Of a stretch of 64,000 bases of DNA, positions 25,773 through 34,561 are shown in pieces (within the stretch, counting starts at the first letter, position 1; each line of letters starts with the position of its first letter). The notes below the pieces were generated by a model. The model saw only the letters and a list, made by a program, of their open reading frames with translations. It did no database searches and was not told the origin of the DNA. Both the position numbers and the translations under genes were made by a program. The DNA is from Bacteroidota bacterium (GTDB lineage: Bacteria; Bacteroidota; Bacteroidia; Chitinophagales; LD1), in NCBI GenBank assembly GCA_947479455.1, contig CANJZE010000006.1, positions 66,871-130,870 of the forward strand, given 5' to 3'.

Positions 25773-26582
25773 TTAGGCGTTTAGTGCTTGTTTTAATTCT
25801 TCAAAATACTTTGCCGCATATTTCAAACGGCTGCCAAACCAACTAAACATTTCGCCATCCACTAAAACAACTTTTGCTTTTGGATAGAATTCTTTGAATT
25901 CATCGAAATGTTTTTCGGAAAAGGAATACGGTTCGCTTGAAAGAAAAATAAAATCGGGCTTTCGCTCAGCTAGTTGTGCCGGATTAATTTCAGGATAACG
26001 TTCTAAATCTTTAAACACATTTTTAACTCCCACTACATGAAGCATGAAATCAATGAATGTGTTTTTTGCTGCCACCATATACGGTTTGCGCCAAATGAAG
26101 TAGGCAACAGTTGACGGTTGACAGTTGACAGTTGACAGTTTGGAAAAACTACTCTTAATTTCATCAATTATTTCCTGTCCTTGTTTTTCACGATACGTAA
26201 TTCTCGCTACTTCGTTCATCATCTTACACGAATCTTCGAGCGTAAAAATATCGCTCATCCAAACCGGAAAGTGTTTTTTTAATTCAATAATTCCTTCTTC
26301 GTAGTTCTCTTCTTTATTGCCAATAATTAAATCGGGTTGAAGCGATTTTATTTTTTTAAAGTCGAAATTCTTAGTGCCGCCTATAGTCGCTTTGCTTTTT
26401 ACTTTCTCCTTTGGATGAATACAAAAACGAGTAATGCCGACAACCTCTTCATCTAATCCTAAATCAAAAAGTAACTCGGTTTGCGATGGAACTAAAGATA
26501 TGATTCGCTTAGGAGGAAAACTGATTTTGATTTTATTGCCTAGTTGGTCAATAGAAGTAAAAGTATTCACGTGTTTTTCCAT
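25773..26582 (-). CDS. Helical-backbone metal/cobalamin receptor (BtuF-like), no signal peptide
   Basis: A 269-residue protein of the periplasmic binding protein-like fold III, as in BtuF and siderophore-binding proteins: KRIISLVPSQTELLFDLGLDEEVVGITRFCIHP, LQPDLIIGNKEENYEE, and the C-terminal KPDFIFLSSEPYSF...VVLVDGEMFSWFGSRL. There is no signal peptide, unlike true BtuF. Many Bacteroidota homologues share this form, so a cytoplasmic or atypically located role is possible. The peptide STVNCQPSTV is encoded by a 7-bp repeat. It follows the CBS-like gene by 32 bp and is probably co-transcribed. Confidence 0.8.
   Translation of the reverse strand: MEKHVNTFTSIDQLGNKIKISFPPKRIISLVPSQTELLFDLGLDEEVVGITRFCIHPKEKVKSKATIGGTKNFDFKKIKSLQPDLIIGNKEENYEEGIIELKKHFPVWMSDIFTLEDSCKMMNEVARITYREKQGQEIIDEIKSSFSKLSTVNCQPSTVAYFIWRKPYMVAAKNTFIDFMLHVVGVKNVFKDLERYPEINPAQLAERKPDFIFLSSEPYSFSEKHFDEFKEFYPKAKVVLVDGEMFSWFGSRLKYAAKYFEELKQALNA
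26104..26138 (-). repeat. In-frame heptad repeat inside the receptor gene
   Basis: Five units, TTGACAG or close variants on the + strand (CTGTCAA in coding orientation), are read as LSTVNCQPSTV between two helices. This is the same heptad family and orientation as at 4106-4133. Confidence 0.85.
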
Positions 26583-26614
26583 TTCGTAATTCTTACTTCG
26601 TGTTTCATATTTGG

Positions 26615-27976
26615 CTATGCCATTGCCTCTATCAAGTCAAACTCGGTAATAATGTGCAGCATGCCCGAATTAGCTTTCACCAACACGGCTGTATTTTCTT
26701 TTGAAATGTATTTTGAAATATCGGTTGCAGTTTCATTTAGGTTTACAAATGGAAAGGGTTTGCCCATTACATTGCCCACTTCATCTTCGCGGTGGTAAGG
26801 ATTTTCCATCAACAATTGCAAGATGCCATGCTCGGTTAAGCTACCCAAATTAATTTCGCCCTCCATAACCGGCAATTGTGTTAAAGCCATTTCTTTCATT
26901 TTTTTGAAAGCACTTGCAATGGTTTCATGGGGTTCGGCAAAAACGAGCTTCGTTATTTTCTTCCGCTCAATAATTGTTTTAGCGGTAACCACTTCATCCG
27001 TCAAAAATCCGCGTTCGCGCATCCAATCATCGTTGTAAATTTTTGCCACATAACGACTGCCGTGGTCGTGTAAAATAATTACTACCACATCATCTTTGGT
27101 AAATTTATCTTTTAACTGAATCAATCCCTGCAAAACAGTTCCGGCACTATAGCCACAAAAAATTCCTTCCTCACGGGCTAATCTGCGCGCCATTACTGCC
27201 CCTTCCTTATCGGTAACCTGTTCAATGTGGTCAATGTATTTCATGTCATAATTTTGCGGCACAAAATCTTCGCCTATACCTTCCGTCATGTAGGGATAAA
27301 CTTCGTTCATATCCAACTCTCCGGTGTCGTGATATTTTTTTAGCAACGAACCGTACACATCAATGCCGTACACTTTTACTGCCGGATTTTTTTCTTTCAA
27401 ATACATGGCTACACCCATCACGGTTCCACCCGTGCCAATGGTGGTAACATAGTGAGTTACTTTCCCCTCGGTTTGTTCCCAAATTTCGGGACCGGTAGTT
27501 TCGTAATGCGCCTGACGATTGCTCAGATTATCGTACTGATTCATGTGAATTGAATTCGGAATTTCTTTGTTCAATCTTTTTGCCACAGAATAATAAGAAC
27601 GAGGGTCTTCGGGCTCCACGTTTGTTGGACAAACAATTACTTCGGCTCCCAACGAGCGAAGAATATCGAGTTTGGTTTTCGATTGCTTATCGGTTGTAGT
27701 AAAAATACATTTGTAACCTTTTACCACGGCACCGAGAGCAAGTCCCATGCCGGTGTTTCCGCTGGTGCATTCAATAATTGTTCCTCCGGGTTTCAACTTG
27801 CCGCTCGTCTCGGCATCTTCAATCATTTTAATTCCAATGCGGTCTTTGATGGAATTGCCTGGATTGAAATACTCTACTTTTGCGAGAAATAAGCCGGGAA
27901 TATCTTTCGTTATTTTATTGAGTTTAACCAATGGCGTGTTCCCTACTGTATCAATAATGCTTTCGAAGTACTTCAT
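26615..27976 (-). CDS. Cystathionine beta-synthase-like PLP enzyme with CBS domain pair
   Basis: A 453-residue enzyme of the fold-type II cysteine synthase/cystathionine beta-synthase family. Seen are VGNTPLVKL, FNPGNSIKDRIG with PLP-Lys44, ECTSGNTGMGLAL (substrate loop), GTGGTVMGVAMYL (phosphate loop) and EEGIFCGYSAGTVL. A C-terminal regulatory region of about 120 residues has two CBS motifs (KMKEMALTQLPVMEGE and ENTAVLVKANSGMLHIITEFDLI). It condenses serine or O-acetylserine with a thiol; whether the product is cystathionine or cysteine cannot be told from sequence. The -7 candidate TAAACTTG lies just upstream. Confidence 0.9.
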   Translation of the reverse strand: MKYFESIIDTVGNTPLVKLNKITKDIPGLFLAKVEYFNPGNSIKDRIGIKMIEDAETSGKLKPGGTIIECTSGNTGMGLALGAVVKGYKCIFTTTDKQSKTKLDILRSLGAEVIVCPTNVEPEDPRSYYSVAKRLNKEIPNSIHMNQYDNLSNRQAHYETTGPEIWEQTEGKVTHYVTTIGTGGTVMGVAMYLKEKNPAVKVYGIDVYGSLLKKYHDTGELDMNEVYPYMTEGIGEDFVPQNYDMKYIDHIEQVTDKEGAVMARRLAREEGIFCGYSAGTVLQGLIQLKDKFTKDDVVVIILHDHGSRYVAKIYNDDWMRERGFLTDEVVTAKTIIERKKITKLVFAEPHETIASAFKKMKEMALTQLPVMEGEINLGSLTEHGILQLLMENPYHREDEVGNVMGKPFPFVNLNETATDISKYISKENTAVLVKANSGMLHIITEFDLIEAMA

Positions 27977-28179
27977 CGTTTTTTATTTGGCGCAAGTTTA
28001 ATTTTTTCTGATAAAGTGATTTTCGAGGGTTACAAACATTTAGGCTATTGTCGATTAGTAAGCCGCCTCAATTCAAAGCACAATACAAATTTTGAATTTA
28101 GTACAATCAAAAAAAATATTGTAGCCGATTGAAAACGAGAAATTGTTTTTAATTGAGAACCAAATTTCCAACCCATCAC

Positions 28180-28761
28180 ATGACTCCAAAAGAATCTGAA
28201 ACCTTCTACCCTTCCTCTGTTAAACAATGGAGAAATTGGTTGCACAAAAATCATGAAACCAAGACATCAGTTTGGCTCATCTGTAATAAAATTAAATCGG
28301 GTAAGCCAACCATTAGTTGGAGCGATGCTGTAGATGAAGCACTCTGTTTTGGTTGGATAGACAGCACGAGAAAAACGGTTGATGCTGAAAAATTTATGCA
28401 GCTTTTTGGTAAGCGTAAAAAGAATAGTGTTTGGTCAAAGGTGAACAAAGAAAAAGTAACGCGGCTGATAGCCGAAGAACGCATGACACCTGCCGGTTTT
28501 GCAACCATTGAAGCGGCCAAGCAAAACGGTTCCTGGACCATTTTAGATGCCGTAGAAGAATTAATAATACCGGCTGACCTCCACAAAGAATTTAAAACCA
28601 AACACGGGTCTAAGGAATTCTTTTTAGGTTTAAATAAATCAACACGAAAAGCCATTTTACAATGGCTGGTGCTAGCCAAACAAAAAGAAACCCGCCAAAA
28701 ACGTATCAGCGAAATAGCGATGCTCGCGGCAAGTCAGCAAAAACCAAAACAGTTTAGATAA
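28180..28761 (+). CDS. YdeI/OmpD-associated family protein
   Basis: A 193-residue cytoplasmic protein. It matches the YdeI/OmpD-associated family (sometimes called bacteriocin-protection proteins): FYPSSVKQWRNWLHKNH, WSDAVDEALCFGWIDSTRK, RKKNSVWSKVNKEKVTRL, and a C-terminal KSTRKAILQWLVLAKQKETRQKRISE block. I chose the ATG at 28180; an in-frame TTG at 28153 adds nine unlikely residues. The molecular function of the family is not established. Confidence 0.85.
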   Translation: MTPKESETFYPSSVKQWRNWLHKNHETKTSVWLICNKIKSGKPTISWSDAVDEALCFGWIDSTRKTVDAEKFMQLFGKRKKNSVWSKVNKEKVTRLIAEERMTPAGFATIEAAKQNGSWTILDAVEELIIPADLHKEFKTKHGSKEFFLGLNKSTRKAILQWLVLAKQKETRQKRISEIAMLAASQQKPKQFR

Positions 28762-28878
28762 GGTTGTTTCAAAACTAGCTGGCAGCCATACAAGTCCTGT
28801 ACTGTATCTTTTCAATTTTACTTGCGTATGAGAGTGAAGCCATAAGTGTTTTTATGGCGCACTACTAAACTTAGGAAC

Positions 28879-29481
28879 ATGAGAAATTTTACACTGCCTG
28901 TAATGCTTATAGCTATTTTTTGTCTCAGCAGTTCGTTCACCAGATTACCTGAAGATGGTAACGGGCATTACAAAAACAACGGTTACTTTTTTGCCATACT
29001 CAACGGCACCATGTTCGAAATGCGTGATGATGATAAGTACCGTGCTGAACTCATCAACAAAACAGGAACGATGAGCAATAGTAGTAGCGGCTTAAGCCGT
29101 GTGGCTAATTCATTAATTTTTTATGGTAATGAATTTCGTGACGAAAAAGGAAAACTCTTTGATGAGAATATCGATTTTGAATACACCTTCGATGAAGGTT
29201 CGTTAGGTGAACCAAAAGATTTGAAGATTGAAATTCACTACGATATGCACGATTATTATCAAATTCCGGAATTGACCAAGTTTGTAGTAAAGAATGTAAC
29301 GTGGAGCGAAGATCGAAAAGAATTTATCATGACTGCTGATTTTGATTGCCGTATGCGCAGGTGGGGTTTCCCTGCCGAAAGCCAACCGGTGGTTCGTTTA
29401 AAAGGAAGAATGGTGAACATCAATGTAACTGCACCGGCTTGGATAAAAATTAAAGACCCGAGACAAGTGGCGGGGAATTAA
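28879..29481 (+). CDS. Conserved secreted protein, paralogue of the protein at 1.9 kb
   Basis: A 200-residue protein with a signal peptide (residues about 1-20). The C-terminal part matches the protein at 1916-2521 block by block: EIHYDMHDYYQIPE, TWSEDRKEFIMTADFDCRMRRWGFPAESQPVV and LKGRMVNINVTAPAWIK. The ATG at 28879 is preferred to an upstream GTG at 28846, as it places the hydrophobic segment at the very N terminus. Its stop overlaps the stop of the convergent CAP gene in a shared TTAA. Function unknown. Confidence 0.75.
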   Translation: MRNFTLPVMLIAIFCLSSSFTRLPEDGNGHYKNNGYFFAILNGTMFEMRDDDKYRAELINKTGTMSNSSSGLSRVANSLIFYGNEFRDEKGKLFDENIDFEYTFDEGSLGEPKDLKIEIHYDMHDYYQIPELTKFVVKNVTWSEDRKEFIMTADFDCRMRRWGFPAESQPVVRLKGRMVNINVTAPAWIKIKDPRQVAGN

Positions 29482-30101
29482 TTCGAAAAATCTTGAGTAG
29501 CTTTTACATACCGTGCTCCATTCTTGTTTTTTGTTTCAAAAAAAGATCCGCATCCTAATGCTCCGAAATTTTTATTGAGCATATTTTTCTTGTGAGGCGC
29601 AGAATGAAACCAGTCATCTACAATCAGTTCACCTAATTGCACATAAGTAGTTTGAGAAGGCATAGCAATATGTGTGTAATCAATATTCTCCCCCGCTGCA
29701 TTGGCAAAGGTTCCGAATAACTGAATGCGATTATCAGGAGTTCGCAATGGAATACTTCGTTTGTTGAAATGGTCGAAGAATTTTTTGTCAACCATCTGAT
29801 AACTATGCACCAAAGCTGCATCGCGTAGCTTCGGTGAATAGCTAAACTGTTTCATATTCTTTTTTTCGCGTAGCTTATTGGTAGAAAAGAAAACTGCCGC
29901 ATTAAGCAAATGCAAATCGTAATTATCGGGATTTACAATTTCGTTGGCTTCCTTCAGTTGCATAAAACTTTTCCAATCGTGTTCTGCATAAACTTTCTCT
30001 TTGAAAAAAGAATCGTTGTTGTAGGAGGGAACCTCATTCAGAAATTTTTCGGCATTGCCCGAACCAAGAAAAAGGAATAAAAGCAGAAGTGGAGTTTTCA
30101 T
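29478..30101 (-). CDS. CAP-domain (SCP/PR-1-like) secreted protein
   Basis: A 207-residue protein with a signal peptide (residues 1-17). A CAP domain follows from about residue 66, with the cavity residues His99, Glu138 (AGENI) and His166/His170 (VDDWFHSAPHKKNML). CAP proteins bind sterols or lipids, or act on peptides; the substrate is not predictable here. It is divergent from the DUF899 gene across 40 bp. A candidate minus-strand -7 (TAATTTTA) lies in that gap, along with a plus-strand TTATTTTG. Confidence 0.88.
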   Translation of the reverse strand: MKTPLLLLFLFLGSGNAEKFLNEVPSYNNDSFFKEKVYAEHDWKSFMQLKEANEIVNPDNYDLHLLNAAVFFSTNKLREKKNMKQFSYSPKLRDAALVHSYQMVDKKFFDHFNKRSIPLRTPDNRIQLFGTFANAAGENIDYTHIAMPSQTTYVQLGELIVDDWFHSAPHKKNMLNKNFGALGCGSFFETKNKNGARYVKATQDFSN

Positions 30102-30141
30102 CTTAAAAGGTTAACGTTATTTTGGCGGTAAAATTATAAGT

Positions 30142-30711
30142 ATGAACGAAACTATCTACGAACAAATTACAGCGGCACAAAAAGAAATTGAAACAAGCAG
30201 AAACAAAATACTTGAACTGCGCACACAATTAGAGCAAGAACCAATAAACGATTATACGTTGAAAGATTGGAACGGAAATGAAGTCATGCTTTCTTCCTTG
30301 TTCGATGAGCGTAACGAATTACTGGTGGTGCACAACATGGGTAAGAAATGTGTTTACTGCACTTTATGGGCCGATGGTTTCAGCGGCTTTGTTCTCCCGC
30401 TCAATGACAGAATGCCCTTTGTAGTTGTATCGCCCGATTCACCTGAGGAGCAAAAAGAATTTGCTGAAAGTAGAGGTTGGAAATTTAAAATGCTTTCGAG
30501 TGATGGAAGTACATTTACAAAAGATATGGGTTTTGAGCCTAAACCAAAATCATACTGGCCTGGTGTCTCTGCCTTCATTCGTAAGGAGGGCAAAATCTAT
30601 CGCACATCTTACGACTACTTTGGCCCCGGAGATTTTTATTGCTCGCCTTGGCATTTGTTCGATTTGTTTCCTGCCAATGCGAAAGAATGGCAACCGAAGT
30701 ACAACTATTGA
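30142..30711 (+). CDS. DUF899 thioredoxin-like protein
   Basis: A 189-residue cytoplasmic protein of the DUF899 family, which adopts a thioredoxin-like fold. The block NMGKKCVYCTLWADGFSG carries a CxxC at the expected place, after a helical N terminus (residues about 1-38). A later block, YFGPGDFYCSPWHLFDLFP, is also conserved in the family. It is probably a redox-active protein with unknown partners. It is divergent from the CAP gene with a 40-bp gap. Confidence 0.85.
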   Translation: MNETIYEQITAAQKEIETSRNKILELRTQLEQEPINDYTLKDWNGNEVMLSSLFDERNELLVVHNMGKKCVYCTLWADGFSGFVLPLNDRMPFVVVSPDSPEEQKEFAESRGWKFKMLSSDGSTFTKDMGFEPKPKSYWPGVSAFIRKEGKIYRTSYDYFGPGDFYCSPWHLFDLFPANAKEWQPKYNY

Positions 30712-30728
30712 TACTTTCTTACAGCAAA

Positions 30729-31322
30729 TCAATCTCGCTTTAGCCAGCCTGTAATACTTAAACGTGGTTTATGCGTAAGTAAAACTTCGTGCAATAGCGT
30801 ATTGCTTTTGAAGAAAACACATTTGCCATTTGAAGGTGAAATGTTTTGCAAACGGTTGTGGTGATGAATACATAATTCACCGCCATGGCTCGGCTGCCAA
30901 TTCTCATTCAAATACATAATCATAGAATAAGCGCGGCTGCTATTGTTCTTAAAGCGGTCAATATGTTTTTTATAAAAGCTTCCTTCCTCGTAGAGCGTAT
31001 AATGAAATTCATAACCGGTAATACCGGTGTAGCAGGTAGCATTTAAATAGATGATGAAACTATCCAGCAGTTTTAAAAAACTGTTCTCGTGAATGTTTTT
31101 ATGCTTGGCATCAAGCCAATAAATTTTATCGTTGCGTGTAGTTTTATCGTGTGTAACAAGTTTATTATTTCCGGTGCCAGCAAATTCCAGTTTTTCAGTT
31201 TTATATAGCAACTCTAAATTTTGTTTTAGGAATGACGCTAACTCGTCAGTCAAAAAATGATTTGCAATGCCTACTTCGTTTTCAATAAAACTATTGATAA
31301 GGGTATCGAATATGGCTTGCAA
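30729..31322 (-). CDS. 2-oxoglutarate/Fe(II)-dependent oxygenase (prolyl hydroxylase-like)
   Basis: A 197-residue protein with the double-stranded beta-helix of 2OG-Fe(II) oxygenases. The iron ligands are His120 and Asp122 (KKHIDRF) and His178 (LLHEV), and Arg187 (HKPRLSITGW) would bind the 2-oxoglutarate carboxylate. YSMIMYLNENWQPSHGGEL is typical of the prolyl 4-hydroxylase-like group. The protein or small-molecule substrate is unknown. No signal peptide. It is convergent with the DUF899 gene. Confidence 0.88.
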   Translation of the reverse strand: MQAIFDTLINSFIENEVGIANHFLTDELASFLKQNLELLYKTEKLEFAGTGNNKLVTHDKTTRNDKIYWLDAKHKNIHENSFLKLLDSFIIYLNATCYTGITGYEFHYTLYEEGSFYKKHIDRFKNNSSRAYSMIMYLNENWQPSHGGELCIHHHNRLQNISPSNGKCVFFKSNTLLHEVLLTHKPRLSITGWLKRD

Positions 31323-31481
31323 TAGGTAAGTTTTGTGCTACCGCAGAATGCCAATAGGGTTTGAAGGTAGTTTTAATTGATGGTGCTTCGCATTTTAAAT
31401 AATAAGTCGAAACTATTTTCAGTGGCAGACTTAAGTATCGGCAGATTCTATTAGTCTTGCCGCCTTAAAAAAAATAGAACA

Positions 31482-31862
31482 ATGAAAGTTGGAAGAAAAG
31501 TAAACTTGGGTGAGTCGCGCATTGAAGGAGCCGGTATAGGATTGTTTGCGGCTGAAGATATTAAGCGTGGGCATTTAATTGTGAACGTAACCGGCCCTCG
31601 GTTTTCTGTAGCGCAAATAGAAGAATCCGAATCGGCAAATGATTATTTGCTCGAATTAAACGATGGCACCGGAGATTGTATTGAAGTGCAGGGCGAAGCT
31701 CGCTATGCTAATGATGCAAAAGGAAAAACAACCACACCAGGTATAGTCAACAACGCACAGTTTTGTTCTGCTGATGACCACTCTATGTATTTAGAAGCTA
31801 CACGCAGCATAAAAAGCGGAGAGGAGATTTTAGTAAACTATGGTAAGGGATATTGGATATAG
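31482..31862 (+). CDS. SET-domain protein, candidate lysine methyltransferase
   Basis: A 126-residue protein consisting only of a SET domain: GAGIGLFAAEDIKRG (SAM-binding start), then VNNAQF at 89-94 matching the NHS/N.xx core, and GEEILVNYGKGYW with the catalytic Tyr120. Bacterial SET proteins methylate lysines of target proteins; the target is unknown. A -7-like TAGTCTTG lies at 31452-31459. It is followed by a strong bidirectional terminator. Confidence 0.85.
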   Translation: MKVGRKVNLGESRIEGAGIGLFAAEDIKRGHLIVNVTGPRFSVAQIEESESANDYLLELNDGTGDCIEVQGEARYANDAKGKTTTPGIVNNAQFCSADDHSMYLEATRSIKSGEEILVNYGKGYWI

Positions 31863-31900
31863 TTTTTCGTGGCATAGTCGGGAGAAGACTAAAGTTGACT

Positions 31901-31942
31901 CCATAAAAAAACGCTGTGGGCATAAGGTCCACAGCGTTTTTT
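31901..31942. terminator. Bidirectional terminator
   Basis: AAACGCTGTGG and CCACAGCGTTT pair perfectly around a 9-base loop, with A-run and T-run flanks on both strands. It separates the convergent SET gene and TonB receptor. Confidence 0.92.
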
Positions 31943-31963
31943 TATTCTGCATATCGAAACTTC

Positions 31964-34531
31964 TTATTCGCTTTTCTTTTTGCCTACCCCACCAAAAACA
32001 TAACTCAACTGAATGGTATAGTTGCGAGGTGCTTCTAAATAAGCAGGGCGAGGAGTGTATTCCCAGTTCAATAAATTTTTTACGATAAATGCGATACGCA
32101 CACCTTGTTTGAAGTTATAAGCCCAGTGCATGTTCCAAACAATATCGCCACGACCTTTGCCTATAGCAATAGACTCTTTATAGTTTCTGTATTGTTCTAA
32201 ACCACCAAAAGCAGATCTTCCGAACAATTTAAACACAGGGCTTTGGAAAGCGTAATCAACGTTCTCCATGTAACTTGCATATTGCAGATTGGTGTTCCAC
32301 TCAATACCTTTCCATTTCATGGTAAAATCAAATTTGAAAGTATGGCGGTTGCGATATTTCAAAACGTTAGCGGTAGAACTCGATGTCATACCATAACTGA
32401 TAGCAGTATAAGGTGAATCTGGTGTATTTAATTGATTGTATGCTCCGGAGATGTTAACGAGTTTTTCTCCTTTATAGTTGAACAGATCTAAAGAGTCGTT
32501 GCGATTAAGTGAACGAGGGTCAATGAAAGTATATCCTGCAAGAATTGATAACTCAACCTGTCCAATCTTCCCTTGCCCGGCTATAACAATCTCCGTTCCC
32601 AGGATTCTGGTTTTGCCTATGTTTTGTGATGAGAAACCAAAACCTGCTGTTCCGTTATTGAGATCACCAAACTGACCGAAGGTAAACTCCATCATGTTCT
32701 CATACTGATTCCAGAAACCGGCAAGGTCTGCATAACCAACCCAACCTTTTCCTAAATTGAATCCTTGTTTGATACCCACCTCTGCACTGTAACCTCTTTC
32801 GGGTTTTAAGTTAGGATTAGAAGCAATGAATAATGGTCCCACACTGGTTGTTATATACCGCTCGGCAATGGTAGGGTAACGGAAACCTTGACCAAATGAG
32901 GCGCGAATGTATGTAGCTTCTGCCGCTTGATAGTTAATTCCAATACGGAAGAGAGGATATTTCAAATCGTTCAATGAATTTTGAGTAAGGGCTAACTGTG
33001 GGGTATGAGTAGTATCAGTTCCGTTGATGACTGTGTCATTTTCATAATGACGCATTTGGAAATATTCCCAACGAGCACCTAAGGTAATGTTCAGTTTTTT
33101 AAAGAATTTTAAATCGGTTTGTGCATATGCCGAAAAATTATAGCTGTTGTTTTTGCCAAACAAACTTCCAATTGCACCTTTGGGAGGATTTACATCATCA
33201 TATACATTTACTATACCACCCACCACGTTGAAATCAAATTTTTTGAACTCAATTTTGCGATGAAATTGCAGTTCGGCATAGTAGCGATTAGGCACTGAAC
33301 CCTGACCGGTGTTGTTGGTATTAGTTGCGTTAAAAAATCTGCCATTGAACTTAAATTGATTTCCCTTTTTATCTGTATAATCAATAAAAGGGTCAACCGT
33401 ATAACGATACGATTTGTATTCGGTAATAGTACCGGGATATGGTCTATAAGCAAGTGAATCAAAATTCTGAAACTTTGGATTTGCTGCAGTTCCAATATTT
33501 ACATCCTTGATTCCATTCCAGAAGAAAAAAGTTTTTCCCCAGCTGTAATAGCCGCTTACATTAATACCCATGTTTAAACCGGGAACACTTTTTACACGGT
33601 ACCGGTATTTGATATTACCACGCACGGCATGTCCATCGCTTGAGTCTAAATAGCCCGTGCTCATGTCAAATGCACCTCCGAACACTAAATCGTGTTGACC
33701 AAATTTTTGACGGTGAGCAAAATTGAATCCACCTGACATCGGATTTTTGCTTCCCCACCAAACATATTTCTTGTTTTTAGGTGCGCCAAAAATGCCTGTA
33801 TAAACAGTAGCCTTTGTAACCGGTTCGTTGATAGGATAAGCTGTTCTTACGTTGATAATTCCGTTCAAAGCACCCGAACCGTAAAGAGCCGAAGCAGCTC
33901 CTTTAATTACTTCCACTTGTTCTACATTTTCCATTGGCACAATGCTCCATTTAGCATCAGATGCATCAGCAGAAAGTAAGGGTAGGTCATCTACCAAAAC
34001 CAATACACGACTACCTGCCCCGTAACTCCATCCTGCACCTCCGCGAATATTCACTTGTCCATCGGCAATAGTTACTCCAGGCACACGAGTCATTCCACCA
34101 TCTAAACTGGTAATATTTTGGCTGGTAAGTGAACTTCCCTTAATTACATCCATCGAAACAGTTTCTTCGCCTAATTTCTTTTCGTATTTACTTCCAGTTA
34201 CCACCACCACATCAATCATTTGTTGTCTTTCCTTCAACACTACATTCAATGTCTTTTTTTCGCCAGCAGCAAGTGTAATTTTATGCTTCTGCTCTTCTTT
34301 ACCAATGTAACGAATGGTTACTTCGTAACTCCCTGCGGGAATACTGAGTTCGTATTTGCCGTCAAAATCGGTTACTGTTCCTTGCCCTTTGCTGGCATCA
34401 ATAACCACGTTTGCGCTTATAACGGCTTCCCCGTTTTCCTGTGTAACAGTGCCGCTCAGTTTGGCATCCTGCGAAAACAATTGAACCGAGATAAAACAAA
34501 AGGAGAGAAGTAGGTAATGATTTAACTTCAT
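31964..34531 (-). CDS. TonB-dependent outer-membrane receptor
   Basis: An 855-residue receptor. It has a signal peptide (residues 1-20), a carboxypeptidase-like regulatory domain (about 24-105) containing VTDFDGKYELSIPAGSYEVTIRYIG, then a plug domain. The plug has VVVTGSKYEKKLGEETVSMDVI, VNIRGGAGWSYGAGSRVLVLVDDLPL and VEVIKGAASALYGSGALNGIINVRT. A long beta-barrel follows. It imports an unknown ligand with energy from TonB. No SusD-like partner is adjacent, so it is not a typical SusC. A perfect -7 element lies upstream, and the neighbouring receptor is divergent. Confidence 0.92.
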   Translation of the reverse strand: MKLNHYLLLSFCFISVQLFSQDAKLSGTVTQENGEAVISANVVIDASKGQGTVTDFDGKYELSIPAGSYEVTIRYIGKEEQKHKITLAAGEKKTLNVVLKERQQMIDVVVVTGSKYEKKLGEETVSMDVIKGSSLTSQNITSLDGGMTRVPGVTIADGQVNIRGGAGWSYGAGSRVLVLVDDLPLLSADASDAKWSIVPMENVEQVEVIKGAASALYGSGALNGIINVRTAYPINEPVTKATVYTGIFGAPKNKKYVWWGSKNPMSGGFNFAHRQKFGQHDLVFGGAFDMSTGYLDSSDGHAVRGNIKYRYRVKSVPGLNMGINVSGYYSWGKTFFFWNGIKDVNIGTAANPKFQNFDSLAYRPYPGTITEYKSYRYTVDPFIDYTDKKGNQFKFNGRFFNATNTNNTGQGSVPNRYYAELQFHRKIEFKKFDFNVVGGIVNVYDDVNPPKGAIGSLFGKNNSYNFSAYAQTDLKFFKKLNITLGARWEYFQMRHYENDTVINGTDTTHTPQLALTQNSLNDLKYPLFRIGINYQAAEATYIRASFGQGFRYPTIAERYITTSVGPLFIASNPNLKPERGYSAEVGIKQGFNLGKGWVGYADLAGFWNQYENMMEFTFGQFGDLNNGTAGFGFSSQNIGKTRILGTEIVIAGQGKIGQVELSILAGYTFIDPRSLNRNDSLDLFNYKGEKLVNISGAYNQLNTPDSPYTAISYGMTSSSTANVLKYRNRHTFKFDFTMKWKGIEWNTNLQYASYMENVDYAFQSPVFKLFGRSAFGGLEQYRNYKESIAIGKGRGDIVWNMHWAYNFKQGVRIAFIVKNLLNWEYTPRPAYLEAPRNYTIQLSYVFGGVGKKKSE

Positions 34532-34553
34532 GGGTTTGATTTTTTAGTGCGAC

Positions 34554-34561
34554 CAAAAATA
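34554..34561 (-). promoter_or_regulatory. Bacteroidota -7 element of the TonB receptor
   Basis: The minus strand reads TATTTTTG, an exact TAnnTTTG match, 22 bp upstream of the receptor start codon. Confidence 0.6.

Noticed and set aside
28045-28254. A 69-residue minus-strand reading frame before the YdeI-like gene
   Set aside because: It overlaps the start of the YdeI-like gene, starts without a promoter and has no family match.
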